Shown in pieces: positions 9,837 through 18,904 of a stretch of DNA of 64,000 nt. A program made the position numbers and the translations under genes. The stretch is from Paraburkholderia caribensis (lineage in GTDB: Bacteria > Pseudomonadota > Gammaproteobacteria > Burkholderiales > Burkholderiaceae), in assembly GCF_002902945.1 (NCBI RefSeq), contig NZ_CP026101.1, positions 1,116,001 to 1,180,000 of the forward strand, read 5' to 3'. Below the pieces are notes generated by a model. The model was not told the DNA's origin. It did not search any database and worked only from the letters and a program-made list of their open reading frames with translations. Positions within the stretch are counted from its first letter, which is position 1; every line of letters starts with the position of its first letter.

Positions 9837-12461
9837 ATGAAAGCCGCCGAAATCCGCGAGAAATTCCTCAAGTTCTTCGAATCGAAGGGCCATACGATCG
9901 TCCGTTCGTCGAGCCTCGTGCCGGGCAACGACCCGACGCTGCTCTTCACCAATTCGGGCATGGTGCAGTTCAAAGACGTGTTTCTCGGCGCCGAATCGCG
10001 TCCGTACGCGCGGGCCACGACGGCGCAGCGCAGCGTGCGCGCGGGCGGCAAGCACAACGACCTGGAAAACGTCGGCTACACGGCGCGTCACCACACGTTC
10101 TTCGAAATGCTCGGCAACTTTTCGTTTGGCGACTATTTCAAGCGCGACGCGATCCACTACGCGTGGGAACTGCTGACGGGCGTCTACCAGCTGCCGAAGG
10201 AAAAGCTCTGGGTCACCGTCTACCAGGAAGACGACGAAGCCTTCGACATCTGGGCGAAGGAAGTCGGCGTGCCGACCGAGCGGATCATTCGCATCGGCGA
10301 CAACAAGGGCGCGCGGTACGCATCGGACAACTTCTGGCAGATGGCCGATGTCGGCCCATGCGGCCCGTGCTCGGAGATCTTCTACGACCACGGTCCCGAA
10401 GTGTGGGGTGGCCCGCCGGGATCGCCTGAGGAAGACGGCGACCGCTACATCGAGATCTGGAATCTCGTGTTCATGCAGTTCAGCCGCGACGCGCAGGGCA
10501 ACATGACCCCGCTGCCCAAGCAGTGCGTGGACACGGGCATGGGCCTCGAGCGTATCGCAGCCGTGCTGCAGCACGTGCACAGCAACTACGAAATCGATCT
10601 GTTCCAGGCGCTGATCAAGGCCGCTGGCCGCGAAACGGGTATCGAAGACCTGTCGAACAACTCGCTGAAGGTGATCGCCGATCACATCCGCGCCTGCTCG
10701 TTCCTGATCGTCGACGGCGTGATTCCCGGCAACGAGGGCCGCGGCTACGTGCTGCGCCGTATCGTGCGCCGCGCGATCCGTCACGGCTACAAGCTGGGCC
10801 GCAAGGGTTCGTTCTTCCACAAGCTGGTCGCGGACCTCGTCGCGCAGATGGGCGACGCATATCCCGAACTGAAAGACGCGGAACAGCGCGTCACGGACGT
10901 GCTGCGTCAGGAAGAAGAGCGCTTCTTCGAGACCATCGAGCACGGCATGTCGATCCTCGAAAACGCGCTGGCCGATCTGGAAGCGAAGGGCGGCAAGACG
11001 CTCGACGGCGAAGTGGCGTTCAAGCTGCATGACACCTACGGCTTTCCGCTCGACCTCACGGCGGACGTATGCCGCGAGCGTGGAGTGACGGTCGACGAGC
11101 CCGCATTCGACGAGGCAATGGCCCGTCAGCGCGAACAGGCGCGCGCGGCCGGCAAGTTCAAGATGGCCCAGGGCCTCGAATACACAGGCGCGAAGACCAC
11201 GTTCCACGGCTACGAAGAGATCGTTTTCGACGACGCGAAGGTTACGGCGCTGTATGTCGACGGCGCGTCCGTCAAGGAAGTGACGAAGGGCCAGCAGGCT
11301 GTCGTCGTGCTGGACCATACGCCGTTCTACGCGGAATCGGGCGGCCAGGTCGGCGACCAGGGCGTGCTGGCTAACGCGAGCGTGCGCTTTGCGGTCGCTG
11401 ATACGCTGAAGGTGCAGGCGGACGTCGTGGGCCATCACGGCATGCTGGAGCAGGGCACGCTGAAGGTCGGCGACGTCGTGAAGGCGGAAATCGACGCGAT
11501 CCGCCGTGCGCGCACGGCCCGCAACCACTCGGCTACCCACCTGATGCACAAGGCGCTGCGTGAAGTGCTCGGCGGCCACGTGCAACAGAAGGGCTCGCTC
11601 GTCGACGCCGACAAGACCCGCTTCGACTTCGCGCACAACGCGCCGATGACGGATGAGGAAATCCGCCGCGTCGAGGCCATCGTCAATGCCGAAGTGCTGG
11701 CGAACGCGCCGGGCATCGTGCAGGTCATGCCGTACGACGAAGCGGTGAAGGGTGGCGCCATGGCGCTGTTCGGCGAGAAGTACGGCGACGAAGTGCGCGT
11801 GCTCGATCTGGGCTTCTCGCGCGAACTGTGCGGCGGCACGCACGTGCATCGCACGGGTGACATCGGCTTCTTCAAGATCGTGATGGAAGGCGGCGTCGCG
11901 GCGGGCATTCGTCGCGTCGAAGCGATCACGGGCGACAACGCAGTGCGTTATGTGCAGGAACTGGATGCGCGCATCAACGCGGCCGCCGCGGCGCTGAAGG
12001 CGCAGCCGTCGGAACTGACGCAGCGCATCTCGATGGTTCAGGACCAGGTGAAGTCGCTGGAAAAGGAACTCGGCGCGCTGAAGTCGAAGCTCGCGTCGAG
12101 CCAGGGCGACGAACTGGCCGGCAAGGCCATCGAAGTTGCCGGTGTGCAGGTGCTGGCGGCGACGCTGGAAGGCGCGGACGTCAAGACGCTGCGTGAAACC
12201 GTCGACAAGCTCAAGGACAAGCTCAAGAGCGCGGCCATCGTGCTGGCGTCCGTCGAAGGCGGCAAGGTTAGCCTGATCGCGGGCGTCACGGCCGAGGCGA
12301 GCAAGAAGGTCAAGGCAGGCGAACTGGTCAACTTCGTCGCGCAGCAGGTCGGCGGCAAGGGCGGCGGCCGTCCGGACATGGCGCAGGCGGGTGGCACCGA
12401 GCCGGCCAATCTGCCGGCCGCGCTGGCTGGCGTGAAGGGCTGGGTCGAAGCGCAGCTTTGA
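9837..12461 (+). CDS. alaS: Alanyl-tRNA synthetase
   Basis: An 874-residue class II synthetase attaching alanine to tRNA-Ala, with an editing domain that removes misacylated Ser and Gly. The N-terminal catalytic domain begins MKAAEIREKFLKFFESKGH and contains NSGMVQFKDVF and ARTAQRSVRAGGKHNDLENVG-like motif regions. The editing site zinc ligands are visible: His564 and His568 in HSATH, Cys665 and His669 in CGGTH. The C-terminal coiled coil (QRISMVQDQVKSLEKEL) and C-Ala domain ending GGGRPDMAQAGG are complete. Length equals the bacterial norm. The gene stands alone and ends 30 bases before a strong terminator. Confidence 0.98.
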   Translation: MKAAEIREKFLKFFESKGHTIVRSSSLVPGNDPTLLFTNSGMVQFKDVFLGAESRPYARATTAQRSVRAGGKHNDLENVGYTARHHTFFEMLGNFSFGDYFKRDAIHYAWELLTGVYQLPKEKLWVTVYQEDDEAFDIWAKEVGVPTERIIRIGDNKGARYASDNFWQMADVGPCGPCSEIFYDHGPEVWGGPPGSPEEDGDRYIEIWNLVFMQFSRDAQGNMTPLPKQCVDTGMGLERIAAVLQHVHSNYEIDLFQALIKAAGRETGIEDLSNNSLKVIADHIRACSFLIVDGVIPGNEGRGYVLRRIVRRAIRHGYKLGRKGSFFHKLVADLVAQMGDAYPELKDAEQRVTDVLRQEEERFFETIEHGMSILENALADLEAKGGKTLDGEVAFKLHDTYGFPLDLTADVCRERGVTVDEPAFDEAMARQREQARAAGKFKMAQGLEYTGAKTTFHGYEEIVFDDAKVTALYVDGASVKEVTKGQQAVVVLDHTPFYAESGGQVGDQGVLANASVRFAVADTLKVQADVVGHHGMLEQGTLKVGDVVKAEIDAIRRARTARNHSATHLMHKALREVLGGHVQQKGSLVDADKTRFDFAHNAPMTDEEIRRVEAIVNAEVLANAPGIVQVMPYDEAVKGGAMALFGEKYGDEVRVLDLGFSRELCGGTHVHRTGDIGFFKIVMEGGVAAGIRRVEAITGDNAVRYVQELDARINAAAAALKAQPSELTQRISMVQDQVKSLEKELGALKSKLASSQGDELAGKAIEVAGVQVLAATLEGADVKTLRETVDKLKDKLKSAAIVLASVEGGKVSLIAGVTAEASKKVKAGELVNFVAQQVGGKGGGRPDMAQAGGTEPANLPAALAGVKGWVEAQL

Positions 12462-12491
12462 GTCTGCGCGCCACGTAGCATTCGCATCAGC

Positions 12492-12533
12492 AAAAAAGCC
12501 GCGAGTCGACGAGACTCGCGGCTTTTTGATTTT
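12492..12533. terminator. Bidirectional intrinsic terminator after alaS
   Basis: A 10-bp GC-rich stem (GCCGCGAGTC paired with GACTCGCGGC) with a 5-base loop, flanked by an A-run on the left and TTTTTGATTTT on the right. It can end both alaS and the convergent LysR gene. Confidence 0.9.
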
Positions 12534-12595
12534 GTGCGTTCGGATTAACGAAGGACATTGTGTCGAAGCGCAACAGGCGCTCGCTGCTGAAGCAC

Positions 12596-13501
12596 TCAGG
12601 CAGCCACCTCGTTCCCCCGTTCCTCCTGCAGGTTTCCGCTCGCGACCAGCATTCCGCGCAGCGCATTCAACGCCGACGAGAAATGGCCGCGTCGCCAGAC
12701 CAGCAGCGTCTCGATGCTCCCGAGCTCCGCGAGCGGATGCACGGCGATATCGTCCGATTCCGGCAGCAGCGCCAGCACCGAGCGCGGCGCGAAAGCCACG
12801 CCCGCGCCCGCCGCCACGCACGCGACAATGGCGTGATACGACCCGAGTTCCAGCACCCGCGCGGGCCGGATGCCGTGCTCCATGTACCACTTTTCGACAT
12901 GCACGCGATACGCGCAGCCCAACTCGAACGCGATCAGCGTCGTAAGCGAAATATCGCTGGCACGATGGATGGGCGGGTGACCGCGCGGCGACACCATCAC
13001 CAGTTCTTCGCGAAACACGGGCACGACCTCGAACAGCTCGCCGATCCAGCCGGGATCGAGCGGCCTCGCGACGATCGCCGCGTCCACCTCGAACTCGCGC
13101 ACGCGATCGATCAGCTTGCCCGTCGTCCCTGTCTCCAGTTCGAGCGCGACATCGGGCCACGTCTGGTGATACTGCGCGAGCAGTCCCGGCAGGCGGGTCG
13201 CGGCGACGCTTTCCATCGTGCCCAGCCGCAGGCGTCCGCTCGGATGGGCGTCCTTGACCGCGTGGCGCGCTTCGTCGGCGAGCGCGAGCAGCCGTTCCGC
13301 ATAGGGCAGCAGGGTCTCGCCCGCGGGCGTCAGCACGAGCCGGCGTCCGTCGCGAACGAATAGTTCGGTGCCAAGTTGCTCTTCGAGCTGCTTGATACGC
13401 GTGGTCACGTTCGATTGCACGCGATTGAGCTTCGCCGCGGCGCGCGTCACGCCGTTTTCGCGCACGACGGCGCGAAAGATCGTCAGGGCGGCAAGGTCCA
13501 T
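12596..13501 (-). CDS. LysR-family transcriptional regulator
   Basis: A 301-residue regulator. The N-terminal winged helix (DLAALTIFRAVVRENGVTRAAAKL) is followed by the linker helix and a two-lobe effector domain starting near GRLRLGTMES. An upstream ATG exists at 13540, but the ATG at 13501 has a good ribosome site (GGAGAG) and gives the usual length, so I choose it. It is divergent from a YbfB-type MFS transporter; regulators of this type usually control the divergent gene in response to a small molecule. The shared gap contains the palindrome AGATT-N-AATCT. The effector is unknown. Confidence 0.92.
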   Translation of the reverse strand: MDLAALTIFRAVVRENGVTRAAAKLNRVQSNVTTRIKQLEEQLGTELFVRDGRRLVLTPAGETLLPYAERLLALADEARHAVKDAHPSGRLRLGTMESVAATRLPGLLAQYHQTWPDVALELETGTTGKLIDRVREFEVDAAIVARPLDPGWIGELFEVVPVFREELVMVSPRGHPPIHRASDISLTTLIAFELGCAYRVHVEKWYMEHGIRPARVLELGSYHAIVACVAAGAGVAFAPRSVLALLPESDDIAVHPLAELGSIETLLVWRRGHFSSALNALRGMLVASGNLQEERGNEVAA

Positions 13502-13514
13502 CAATCTCTCCGTG

Positions 13515-13525
13515 AGATTAAATCT
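13515..13525. promoter_or_regulatory. Candidate LysR operator
   Basis: AGATTAAATCT is an 11-bp dyad with one central base, lying 14 bases upstream of the regulator start and 80 bases before the divergent transporter. It is AT-rich in a GC-rich setting. The role is inferred from position. Confidence 0.4.
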
Positions 13526-13604
13526 ATCCGTATTATTCATTTTATGAGATTGAAGGGTCAAGCTACGATGGTGTGGAAGAAGCCGACCACCGCCCCAATC
13601 CCCG

Positions 13605-14843
13605 ATGAACGATCTCACCACGCGCACCCTCCAGCCAAACCTCGCTTCCCCCGATGCCGCGCGCCGCGCGGCGCTCGCCTGCATGGCGGCGCTTGCCGTC
13701 GCGCTCGGTATCGGCCGCTTTGCCTTTACGCCGCTGTTGCCGCTGATGCTCCACGGCGGCGAGCTGGATATCCGGCACGGCGGCTGGCTCGCGTCGCTCA
13801 ATTACGCGGGCTACTTCCTCGGCGCGATCGCCTGCGTCGCGGTGCGCGTGGAGGCGGCGCGGGTGGTGAAGGCGGGCCTCGCGTCGACGGTGCTGCTCGT
13901 GCTCGCGATGGGCCTCACGCATCAGTTCTGGATTTGGGCCGTGGTACGTTTCATCGCGGGCGCGATCAGCGCGTGGACCTTCGTGTTCGCCTCGCAATGG
14001 GGCTTGCGCCGGCTCGCCGAGCTGGGCGCGAACGAGTGGGGCGGCGTGATCTACACCGGTCCGGGCCTCGGCATCGCGGCGACGGGCCTGCTGGTCAGCG
14101 CTGCGGGCGGATATGGCGCATCGGCGGGCTGGATCGGCTTTGGGCTCGTGTCAGCGGTGCTGACCGTGCTCGTGTGGCGCACGTTCGAGCCGGCAACGAC
14201 GGCAAAGGGAAGCGCAGCGGCATCGACGCGGAAAAACGCCGCGGTGCAGACGGATGCGCATCGGCAGCGCGTGCATCTGCACCGCGCGGATGCGTTCTGG
14301 CTGATCGTCCTCTACGGCGTGCCCGGCTTCGGCTACATCATTACCGCGACGTTTTTGCCCGTGATCGCCCGCGCCGCGTTGCCGGTGGGTTCGCCGTGGC
14401 CCGACCTGTTCTGGCCGATGTTCGGCGGCGCGCTGGTCGTGGGAGCGCTAGTGGGCGCGCGCTTACCGGCGCACTGGGACAACCGCACGCTGCTGGCCGG
14501 CTGCTACGTGTTGCAGGCGCTCGGCATCCTCGCGGGCATCGTGTCGCCGACGGCGGCCGGCTTCGCGCTCGGCAGCGCACTGATTGGCTTGCCGTTCACG
14601 GCAATCACCCTGTTCGCGATGCGCGAGGCGCGCCGGCTGCACGGCGACAACGCCGCGGGATTGATGGGCTATGCGACAGCGGCCTACGGTCTTGGGCAGA
14701 TCGTGGGTCCGCTGGTCGCCGCGCCCATCGCCGCGCATACCGGTTCGTTCACGCTGGCGTTGTGGCTGGCCGCGCTCACGCTGCTCGCGGGAGCCGTGGG
14801 TCTCGTCGTGGTGACGGCGCTGCGCCCGTCATTGCGCGCCTGA
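13605..14843 (+). CDS. MFS transporter, YbfB/YjiJ type
   Basis: A 412-residue inner-membrane protein with about 12 hydrophobic segments. The first segment contains ALGIGRFAFTPLLPLMLH, a hallmark of the YbfB/YjiJ group, followed by GGWLASLNYAGYFLGA. A polar cytoplasmic loop (TTAKGSAAASTRKNAAVQTDAHRQR) separates the two six-helix halves. The second half has YGVPGFGYIITATFLP and YGLGQIVGPLVAAPIA. It probably exports or imports a small molecule by proton exchange; the substrate is not known. The divergent LysR gene is the likely regulator. Confidence 0.88.
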   Translation: MNDLTTRTLQPNLASPDAARRAALACMAALAVALGIGRFAFTPLLPLMLHGGELDIRHGGWLASLNYAGYFLGAIACVAVRVEAARVVKAGLASTVLLVLAMGLTHQFWIWAVVRFIAGAISAWTFVFASQWGLRRLAELGANEWGGVIYTGPGLGIAATGLLVSAAGGYGASAGWIGFGLVSAVLTVLVWRTFEPATTAKGSAAASTRKNAAVQTDAHRQRVHLHRADAFWLIVLYGVPGFGYIITATFLPVIARAALPVGSPWPDLFWPMFGGALVVGALVGARLPAHWDNRTLLAGCYVLQALGILAGIVSPTAAGFALGSALIGLPFTAITLFAMREARRLHGDNAAGLMGYATAAYGLGQIVGPLVAAPIAAHTGSFTLALWLAALTLLAGAVGLVVVTALRPSLRA

Positions 14844-15090
14844 GCAAAAGCCCCGCGAGCCTGGACAGGCGCTGACGAACAACGCCCCCGAGCGCCACGA
14901 CGACGGGACAACCACCAGCGCACTCGCTCCACTGGCCGTGCAACCGACTCTCCCGCACGGCCTCCCATCCTCACCACGCCGGCCGTTCGCGCCGGATCAA
15001 ACCCGCCAGAAACCAATTCAGCACCCGCCGCACTAAAATGTCCGCTTTCCAGTCATCATTGCGCGCTCATCGCCGGGTGCGCCGCCTGCC
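14844..15090. other. Intergenic region before the threonine aldolase gene
   Basis: About 247 bases between two genes on the same strand. A sequence CACTAAAAT near 15030 could be part of a -10 region. No gene or clear terminator was seen. Confidence 0.35.
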
Positions 15091-16122
15091 ATGCAACATT
15101 TTGCGTCGGACAACTACGCCGGCATTTGCCCCGAGGCGCTCGAAGCGCTGATCGCCGCCAACCACAGCGGCCACGAACCGGCCTACGGCGACGACTCGTG
15201 GACGCAGCAAGTCTGCGATCGCCTGCGCAACCTGTTCCAGACAGACTGCGAGGTGTTCTTCGTCTTCAACGGCACGGCGGCGAACTCGCTGGCGTTGGCG
15301 TCGCTGTGCCAGTCCTACCATTCGGTGATCTGCCACGAACTCGCGCACATCGAGACAGACGAATGCGGCGGTCCCGAATTCTTCTCGAACGGCTCGAAGC
15401 TGCTGACGGCGCCGGGCGTCGGCGGCAAGCTCACGCCCGATGCGATCGAAGCCGTCGTCACGCGTCGCGCCGACATCCACTATCCGAAGCCCAAGGTCGT
15501 GACGCTCACGCAATCGACGGAAGTGGGCACCGTGTACAGCGTCGAGGAAATCCGCGCGATTGCCGCGATCGCGAAACGCCGTCATCTGAAGGTGCACATG
15601 GACGGCGCGCGCTTTGCGAACGCCGTCGCCGCGCTCGACGTGCATCCGTCGGAGATCACGTGGCGCGCGGGCGTCGACGTGCTGTGCTTCGGCGGCACGA
15701 AGAACGGCTTGCCCGTCGGCGAGGCGGTCGTGTTCTTCGATCGCGCGCTCGCTGATGATTTCGCTTACCGGCTGAAGCAGGCGGGGCAGCTTGCGTCGAA
15801 GATGCGCTTCATCTCCGCGCCGTGGCTCGGCCTGCTCGACAACGACGTCTGGCTGCGCAACGCGCGCCACGCCAACGCGATGGCGCAACTGATGGAATCG
15901 CGCCTCGCGGACATTCCGGGTGTGAGCATCATGTTCCCGACGGAATCGAACGCGGTGTTCGCGCAATTGCCGCCGCAAGTCGCGAAGGCGATGCGCACGC
16001 GCGGCTGGAAGTTCTACGAGTTCATCGGCGCGGGCGGCTGCCGCCTGATGTGCGCATGGGACACGCAGCCCGAAACGGTCGAGCGCTTCGTCGCCGAGGT
16101 CCGCGAACTGTGCGCCGCCTGA
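15091..16122 (+). CDS. Threonine aldolase family protein (low specificity, PLP)
   Basis: A 343-residue PLP enzyme of the beta-eliminating lyase fold, predicted to split threonine or allo-threonine to glycine and acetaldehyde. The N-terminus MQHFASDNYAGICPEALEAL and GDDSWTQQV are typical. FFVFNGTAANSLAL forms the phosphate-binding part, HMDGARFANA carries the PLP-interacting Asp, and Lys204 in CFGGTKNG is the Schiff-base lysine. All key residues are present and the length is normal. It is a monocistronic-looking gene; stereospecificity cannot be inferred. Confidence 0.9.
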   Translation: MQHFASDNYAGICPEALEALIAANHSGHEPAYGDDSWTQQVCDRLRNLFQTDCEVFFVFNGTAANSLALASLCQSYHSVICHELAHIETDECGGPEFFSNGSKLLTAPGVGGKLTPDAIEAVVTRRADIHYPKPKVVTLTQSTEVGTVYSVEEIRAIAAIAKRRHLKVHMDGARFANAVAALDVHPSEITWRAGVDVLCFGGTKNGLPVGEAVVFFDRALADDFAYRLKQAGQLASKMRFISAPWLGLLDNDVWLRNARHANAMAQLMESRLADIPGVSIMFPTESNAVFAQLPPQVAKAMRTRGWKFYEFIGAGGCRLMCAWDTQPETVERFVAEVRELCAA

Positions 16123-16315
16123 GTTGCGTGCGGCGTGCGCCCGGCGTCTGGACGCGCCGACGCGGCTTGCCATTCGAGTTCATCGGGCGGCCGGGTCAAT
16201 GACGGAGCAGCAAGACGGCAACGCGTAGCGCTTGCCGTGATGGTCGCAGTCAGGCGCTCTCGCCGTTCCGGCGGCGCGAGCACGGAATCCTCGATAACAA
16301 CGGAGACGCATCGCC

Positions 16316-17464
16316 ATGGCCTACATCTACTATCTGACGCACATTCATCTCGGCTACGACGCGCTCGCGCAGTTGCCGGCGGAGTGCGAGCGCTCGGGCA
16401 TCAGGCGGCCGCTCGTGGTGACGGACAAGGGCGTAATGGCGGCGGGCGTCGCGCAGCAGGCAATTGACGCCTTGAAGCTGCCCGGCGTGCCCGTTTTCGA
16501 CGACACGCCTTCGAACCCGACGGAAGCGATGGTGATGGCGGCTGCGCAGCGCTATCGTGAGGAAAACTGCGACGGGCTGGTGGCGATAGGGGGCGGCTCG
16601 TCGATCGATCTGGCCAAGGGCGTGGCGATCATGGCGACGCATGCGGGCACGATGACGGATTACGCGACGATCGAAGGCGGCAGCGCGAAGATCACCGACA
16701 AGGCCGCGCCGCTGATCGCGATTCCGACCACGGCAGGCACGGGCAGCGAAGTGGCGCGCGGCGCGATCGTGATCCTGAACGACGGCCGCAAGCTCGGCTT
16801 CCACTCGTGGCATCTGCTGCCGAAGGCGGCTATTTGCGACCCGGGCCTCACGCTCGGCCTGCCGCCGTCGCTGACGGCCGCCACCGGCATGGACGCGATC
16901 GCGCACTGCATCGAAACGTTTCTCGCGCCGTCGTTCAACCCGCCCGCCGACGGCATCGCGCTCGACGGTCTGGAGCGCGCCTGGGCGAACATCGAACTCG
17001 CGACGCGCGACGGCCAGAACCGCGACGCGCGCCTGCATATGATGAGCGCCTCGATGCAGGGTGCGATGGCGTTCCAGAAGGGACTGGGCTGCGTGCATTC
17101 GCTGTCGCATCCGCTTGGCGGCGTGTCGGTGAACGGGCGCACGTCGCTGCATCACGGCACGCTGAATGCCGTCGTGCTGCCTGCCGTGCTGCGCTTCAAC
17201 GAAAGCGCGCCGTCGGTGGTCGAGAATCGCCGCTATGCGCGCATGCGCCGCGTGATGAATCTGCCGGAGCACGCCGATCTCGCCGCCGCGCTGCACGACA
17301 TGACCGCGCGCCTCGGACTGCCGACGGGTCTGAAGCAAATGGGCGTCGACGACAGTGCGTTCGACAAGGTCATCAAGGGCGCGCTCGCCGATCATTGCCA
17401 CAAGACGAATCCGCGCGAAGCGACGGCCGACGATTATCGGCGGATGCTGATCGAGTCGATGTAA
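16316..17464 (+). CDS. Iron-containing (group III) alcohol dehydrogenase
   Basis: A 382-residue NAD(P)-dependent dehydrogenase. The nucleotide-binding part has GLVAIGGGSSIDLAKG and IPTTAGTGSEV. Likely metal ligands are Asp193 and His197 (MDAIAHCIE), His261 (VHSLSHPLGG) and His280 (HHGTLNAVVLP). Compared with FucO the loop between the last two ligands is about five residues longer. Such enzymes interconvert primary alcohols and aldehydes, or reduce maleylacetate, in the cytoplasm. The start has GGAGACGC upstream. The thioesterase gene begins 30 bases after its stop, and both sit just before a Liv-type transporter, suggesting one catabolic operon. The substrate is unknown. Confidence 0.9.
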   Translation: MAYIYYLTHIHLGYDALAQLPAECERSGIRRPLVVTDKGVMAAGVAQQAIDALKLPGVPVFDDTPSNPTEAMVMAAAQRYREENCDGLVAIGGGSSIDLAKGVAIMATHAGTMTDYATIEGGSAKITDKAAPLIAIPTTAGTGSEVARGAIVILNDGRKLGFHSWHLLPKAAICDPGLTLGLPPSLTAATGMDAIAHCIETFLAPSFNPPADGIALDGLERAWANIELATRDGQNRDARLHMMSASMQGAMAFQKGLGCVHSLSHPLGGVSVNGRTSLHHGTLNAVVLPAVLRFNESAPSVVENRRYARMRRVMNLPEHADLAAALHDMTARLGLPTGLKQMGVDDSAFDKVIKGALADHCHKTNPREATADDYRRMLIESM

Positions 17465-17494
17465 GCGCCGTACCTTCATCCAACCGCACACGAC

Positions 17495-17950
17495 ATGAAC
17501 AGACCCGCTCCCGCGCCGCGTACGGCCTATCCGCATTTTCTGTCCATCGCCACGCGCTGGATGGACAACGACGTCTATGGCCACGTGAACAACGTCGTCT
17601 ATTACAGCTACTTCGACACCGTCGTGAACGAGTATCTGATCCGCAGCGGCGTGCTCGATATCGAGCACGGCACGACGATCGGCCTCGTTGTCGAGACGCA
17701 GTGCAACTACTTTGCGCCGATCGTTTTTCCGGATCGCATCGATGCGGGCGTGCGCGTCGTGCGGCTCGGCACGTCGAGCGTGCGCTACGAAGTGGGGCTT
17801 TTCAGGGAAGGCGACGCCGAGCCCGCTGCGCAAGGGCATTTCGTGCACGTGTACGTGGATCGCGAAACGCGCCGTCCCGTCGCATTGCCCGACAGCCTGC
17901 GCGGGGCGCTCGAGCCGCTGCTCGTCACACAAGACGCGCCGGCAGGCTGA
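17495..17950 (+). CDS. Acyl-CoA thioesterase, hot-dog (4HBT) family
   Basis: A 151-residue hot-dog-fold thioesterase. The active-site motif is WMDNDVYGHVNNVVYYSYFD, with Asp24/Asp26 and His30 as the expected catalytic region, as in YbgC and 4-hydroxybenzoyl-CoA thioesterase. The rest (CNYFAPIVFPDRIDAGVRV) matches the second strand block. It should release CoA from a small acyl-CoA. It lies 30 bases after the Fe-alcohol dehydrogenase and only 3 bases before livH, so it is probably in the same transcript. The acyl group is not known. Confidence 0.88.
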   Translation: MNRPAPAPRTAYPHFLSIATRWMDNDVYGHVNNVVYYSYFDTVVNEYLIRSGVLDIEHGTTIGLVVETQCNYFAPIVFPDRIDAGVRVVRLGTSSVRYEVGLFREGDAEPAAQGHFVHVYVDRETRRPVALPDSLRGALEPLLVTQDAPAG

Positions 17951-17953
17951 CGC

Positions 17954-18904
17954 GTGCAGGCCTTCGTCATCGATGCGCTGAACGGCGTGAGCTACGGCTT
18001 GCTGCTGTTCATGCTGTCGGCGGGATTGACGCTGATTTTCAGCATGCTCGGCGTGCTGAACTTCGCGCACGCGAGCTTCTACATGCTCGGCGCGTACGTC
18101 GGCTTTTCCGTGGCGGCACGCGCGGGTTTCTGGTGGGCGCTCGTCATCGCGCCGCTCGTCGTCGGTCTGATGGGCGCGGCGCTCGAACGGTGGCTGCTGC
18201 GGCGTGTGCGGCCGCATGGGCATCTGGCGGAATTGCTGCTGACGTTCGGCGCGGCCTATCTGATTGGCGAGGGCGTCAAGCTCGTGTGGGGCTTGCAGGC
18301 GTTGAGCGCCGTCGTGCCGACAGCGCTCGATGGTCCGCTGCTGGATGTGTACGGCGTCGCGTTGCCGCGCTATCGCGCGTTCATGATGGCCGTCGCGATG
18401 GCGATGCTGGCTGTGTTGTACGCGGTGCTGCGCGTGTCGAAAGCGGGGCTGATCGTGCGCGCGGCGCTCACGCATCCGCAAGCCGTCGAAGCGCTCGGCC
18501 ACGACGTGCCGCGCGTCTTCACCGGCGTGTTCGCGGCGGGCACGGCGCTCGCCGCGCTGGCGGGCGTGATCGGCGCGCCGCTGTTCGTGCTCGAACCGGC
18601 GATGGCCGAATCGGTGGGGTCCATCGTGTTCGTCGTGGTCGTGATCGGCGGGCTGGGGTCGCTCGGCGGTGCGCTCGTCGCGTCGCTGGTGATCGGCTGC
18701 GTGCAGACCTTCGTGGTCGCTACCAATATTCCGCTCGGCGACCTGTTCGGCGACCTGTTCGGCGACTTCGGCAACGCGCTGCCCGCCGCGTGGAGCGCGC
18801 TGACGCTCGCGCAGCTTGCACCGCTCGTGCCGTACCTGCTGCTCGTCGCGATGCTTGCCGTGCGCTCGCGCGGCTTCTTCGGACAACGCGACGACGATGC
18901 GTGA
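17954..18904 (+). CDS. livH: Branched-chain amino acid type ABC transporter permease (LivH)
   Basis: A 316-residue inner-membrane permease with eight or so hydrophobic segments. Family marks are the N-terminal NGVSYGLLLFMLSAGLTLIFSMLGVLNFAHASFYMLGAY and the cytoplasmic coupling region followed by FVVVVIGGLGSLGGALVASL. It starts with GTG at 17954, three bases after the thioesterase stop. Together with LivM it would form the membrane channel of a HAAT-family importer. The transporter may carry something other than leucine, since it is linked to catabolic enzymes and lacks a local binding protein. Its 3' end overlaps livM by 8 bases. Confidence 0.9.
   Translation: MQAFVIDALNGVSYGLLLFMLSAGLTLIFSMLGVLNFAHASFYMLGAYVGFSVAARAGFWWALVIAPLVVGLMGAALERWLLRRVRPHGHLAELLLTFGAAYLIGEGVKLVWGLQALSAVVPTALDGPLLDVYGVALPRYRAFMMAVAMAMLAVLYAVLRVSKAGLIVRAALTHPQAVEALGHDVPRVFTGVFAAGTALAALAGVIGAPLFVLEPAMAESVGSIVFVVVVIGGLGSLGGALVASLVIGCVQTFVVATNIPLGDLFGDLFGDFGNALPAAWSALTLAQLAPLVPYLLLVAMLAVRSRGFFGQRDDDA

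Noticed and set aside
9786..13160. An open frame of more than 1100 codons antisense to alaS
   Set aside because: It mirrors the codon bias of alaS and the LysR gene; the product is Arg/His/Val-rich without any domain. Typical antisense artefact in high-GC DNA.
16250..18886. Long minus-strand open frame across the dehydrogenase, thioesterase and livH genes
   Set aside because: The product is a low-complexity Arg/His/Gln-rich chain. The plus-strand genes have clear domains and ribosome sites.
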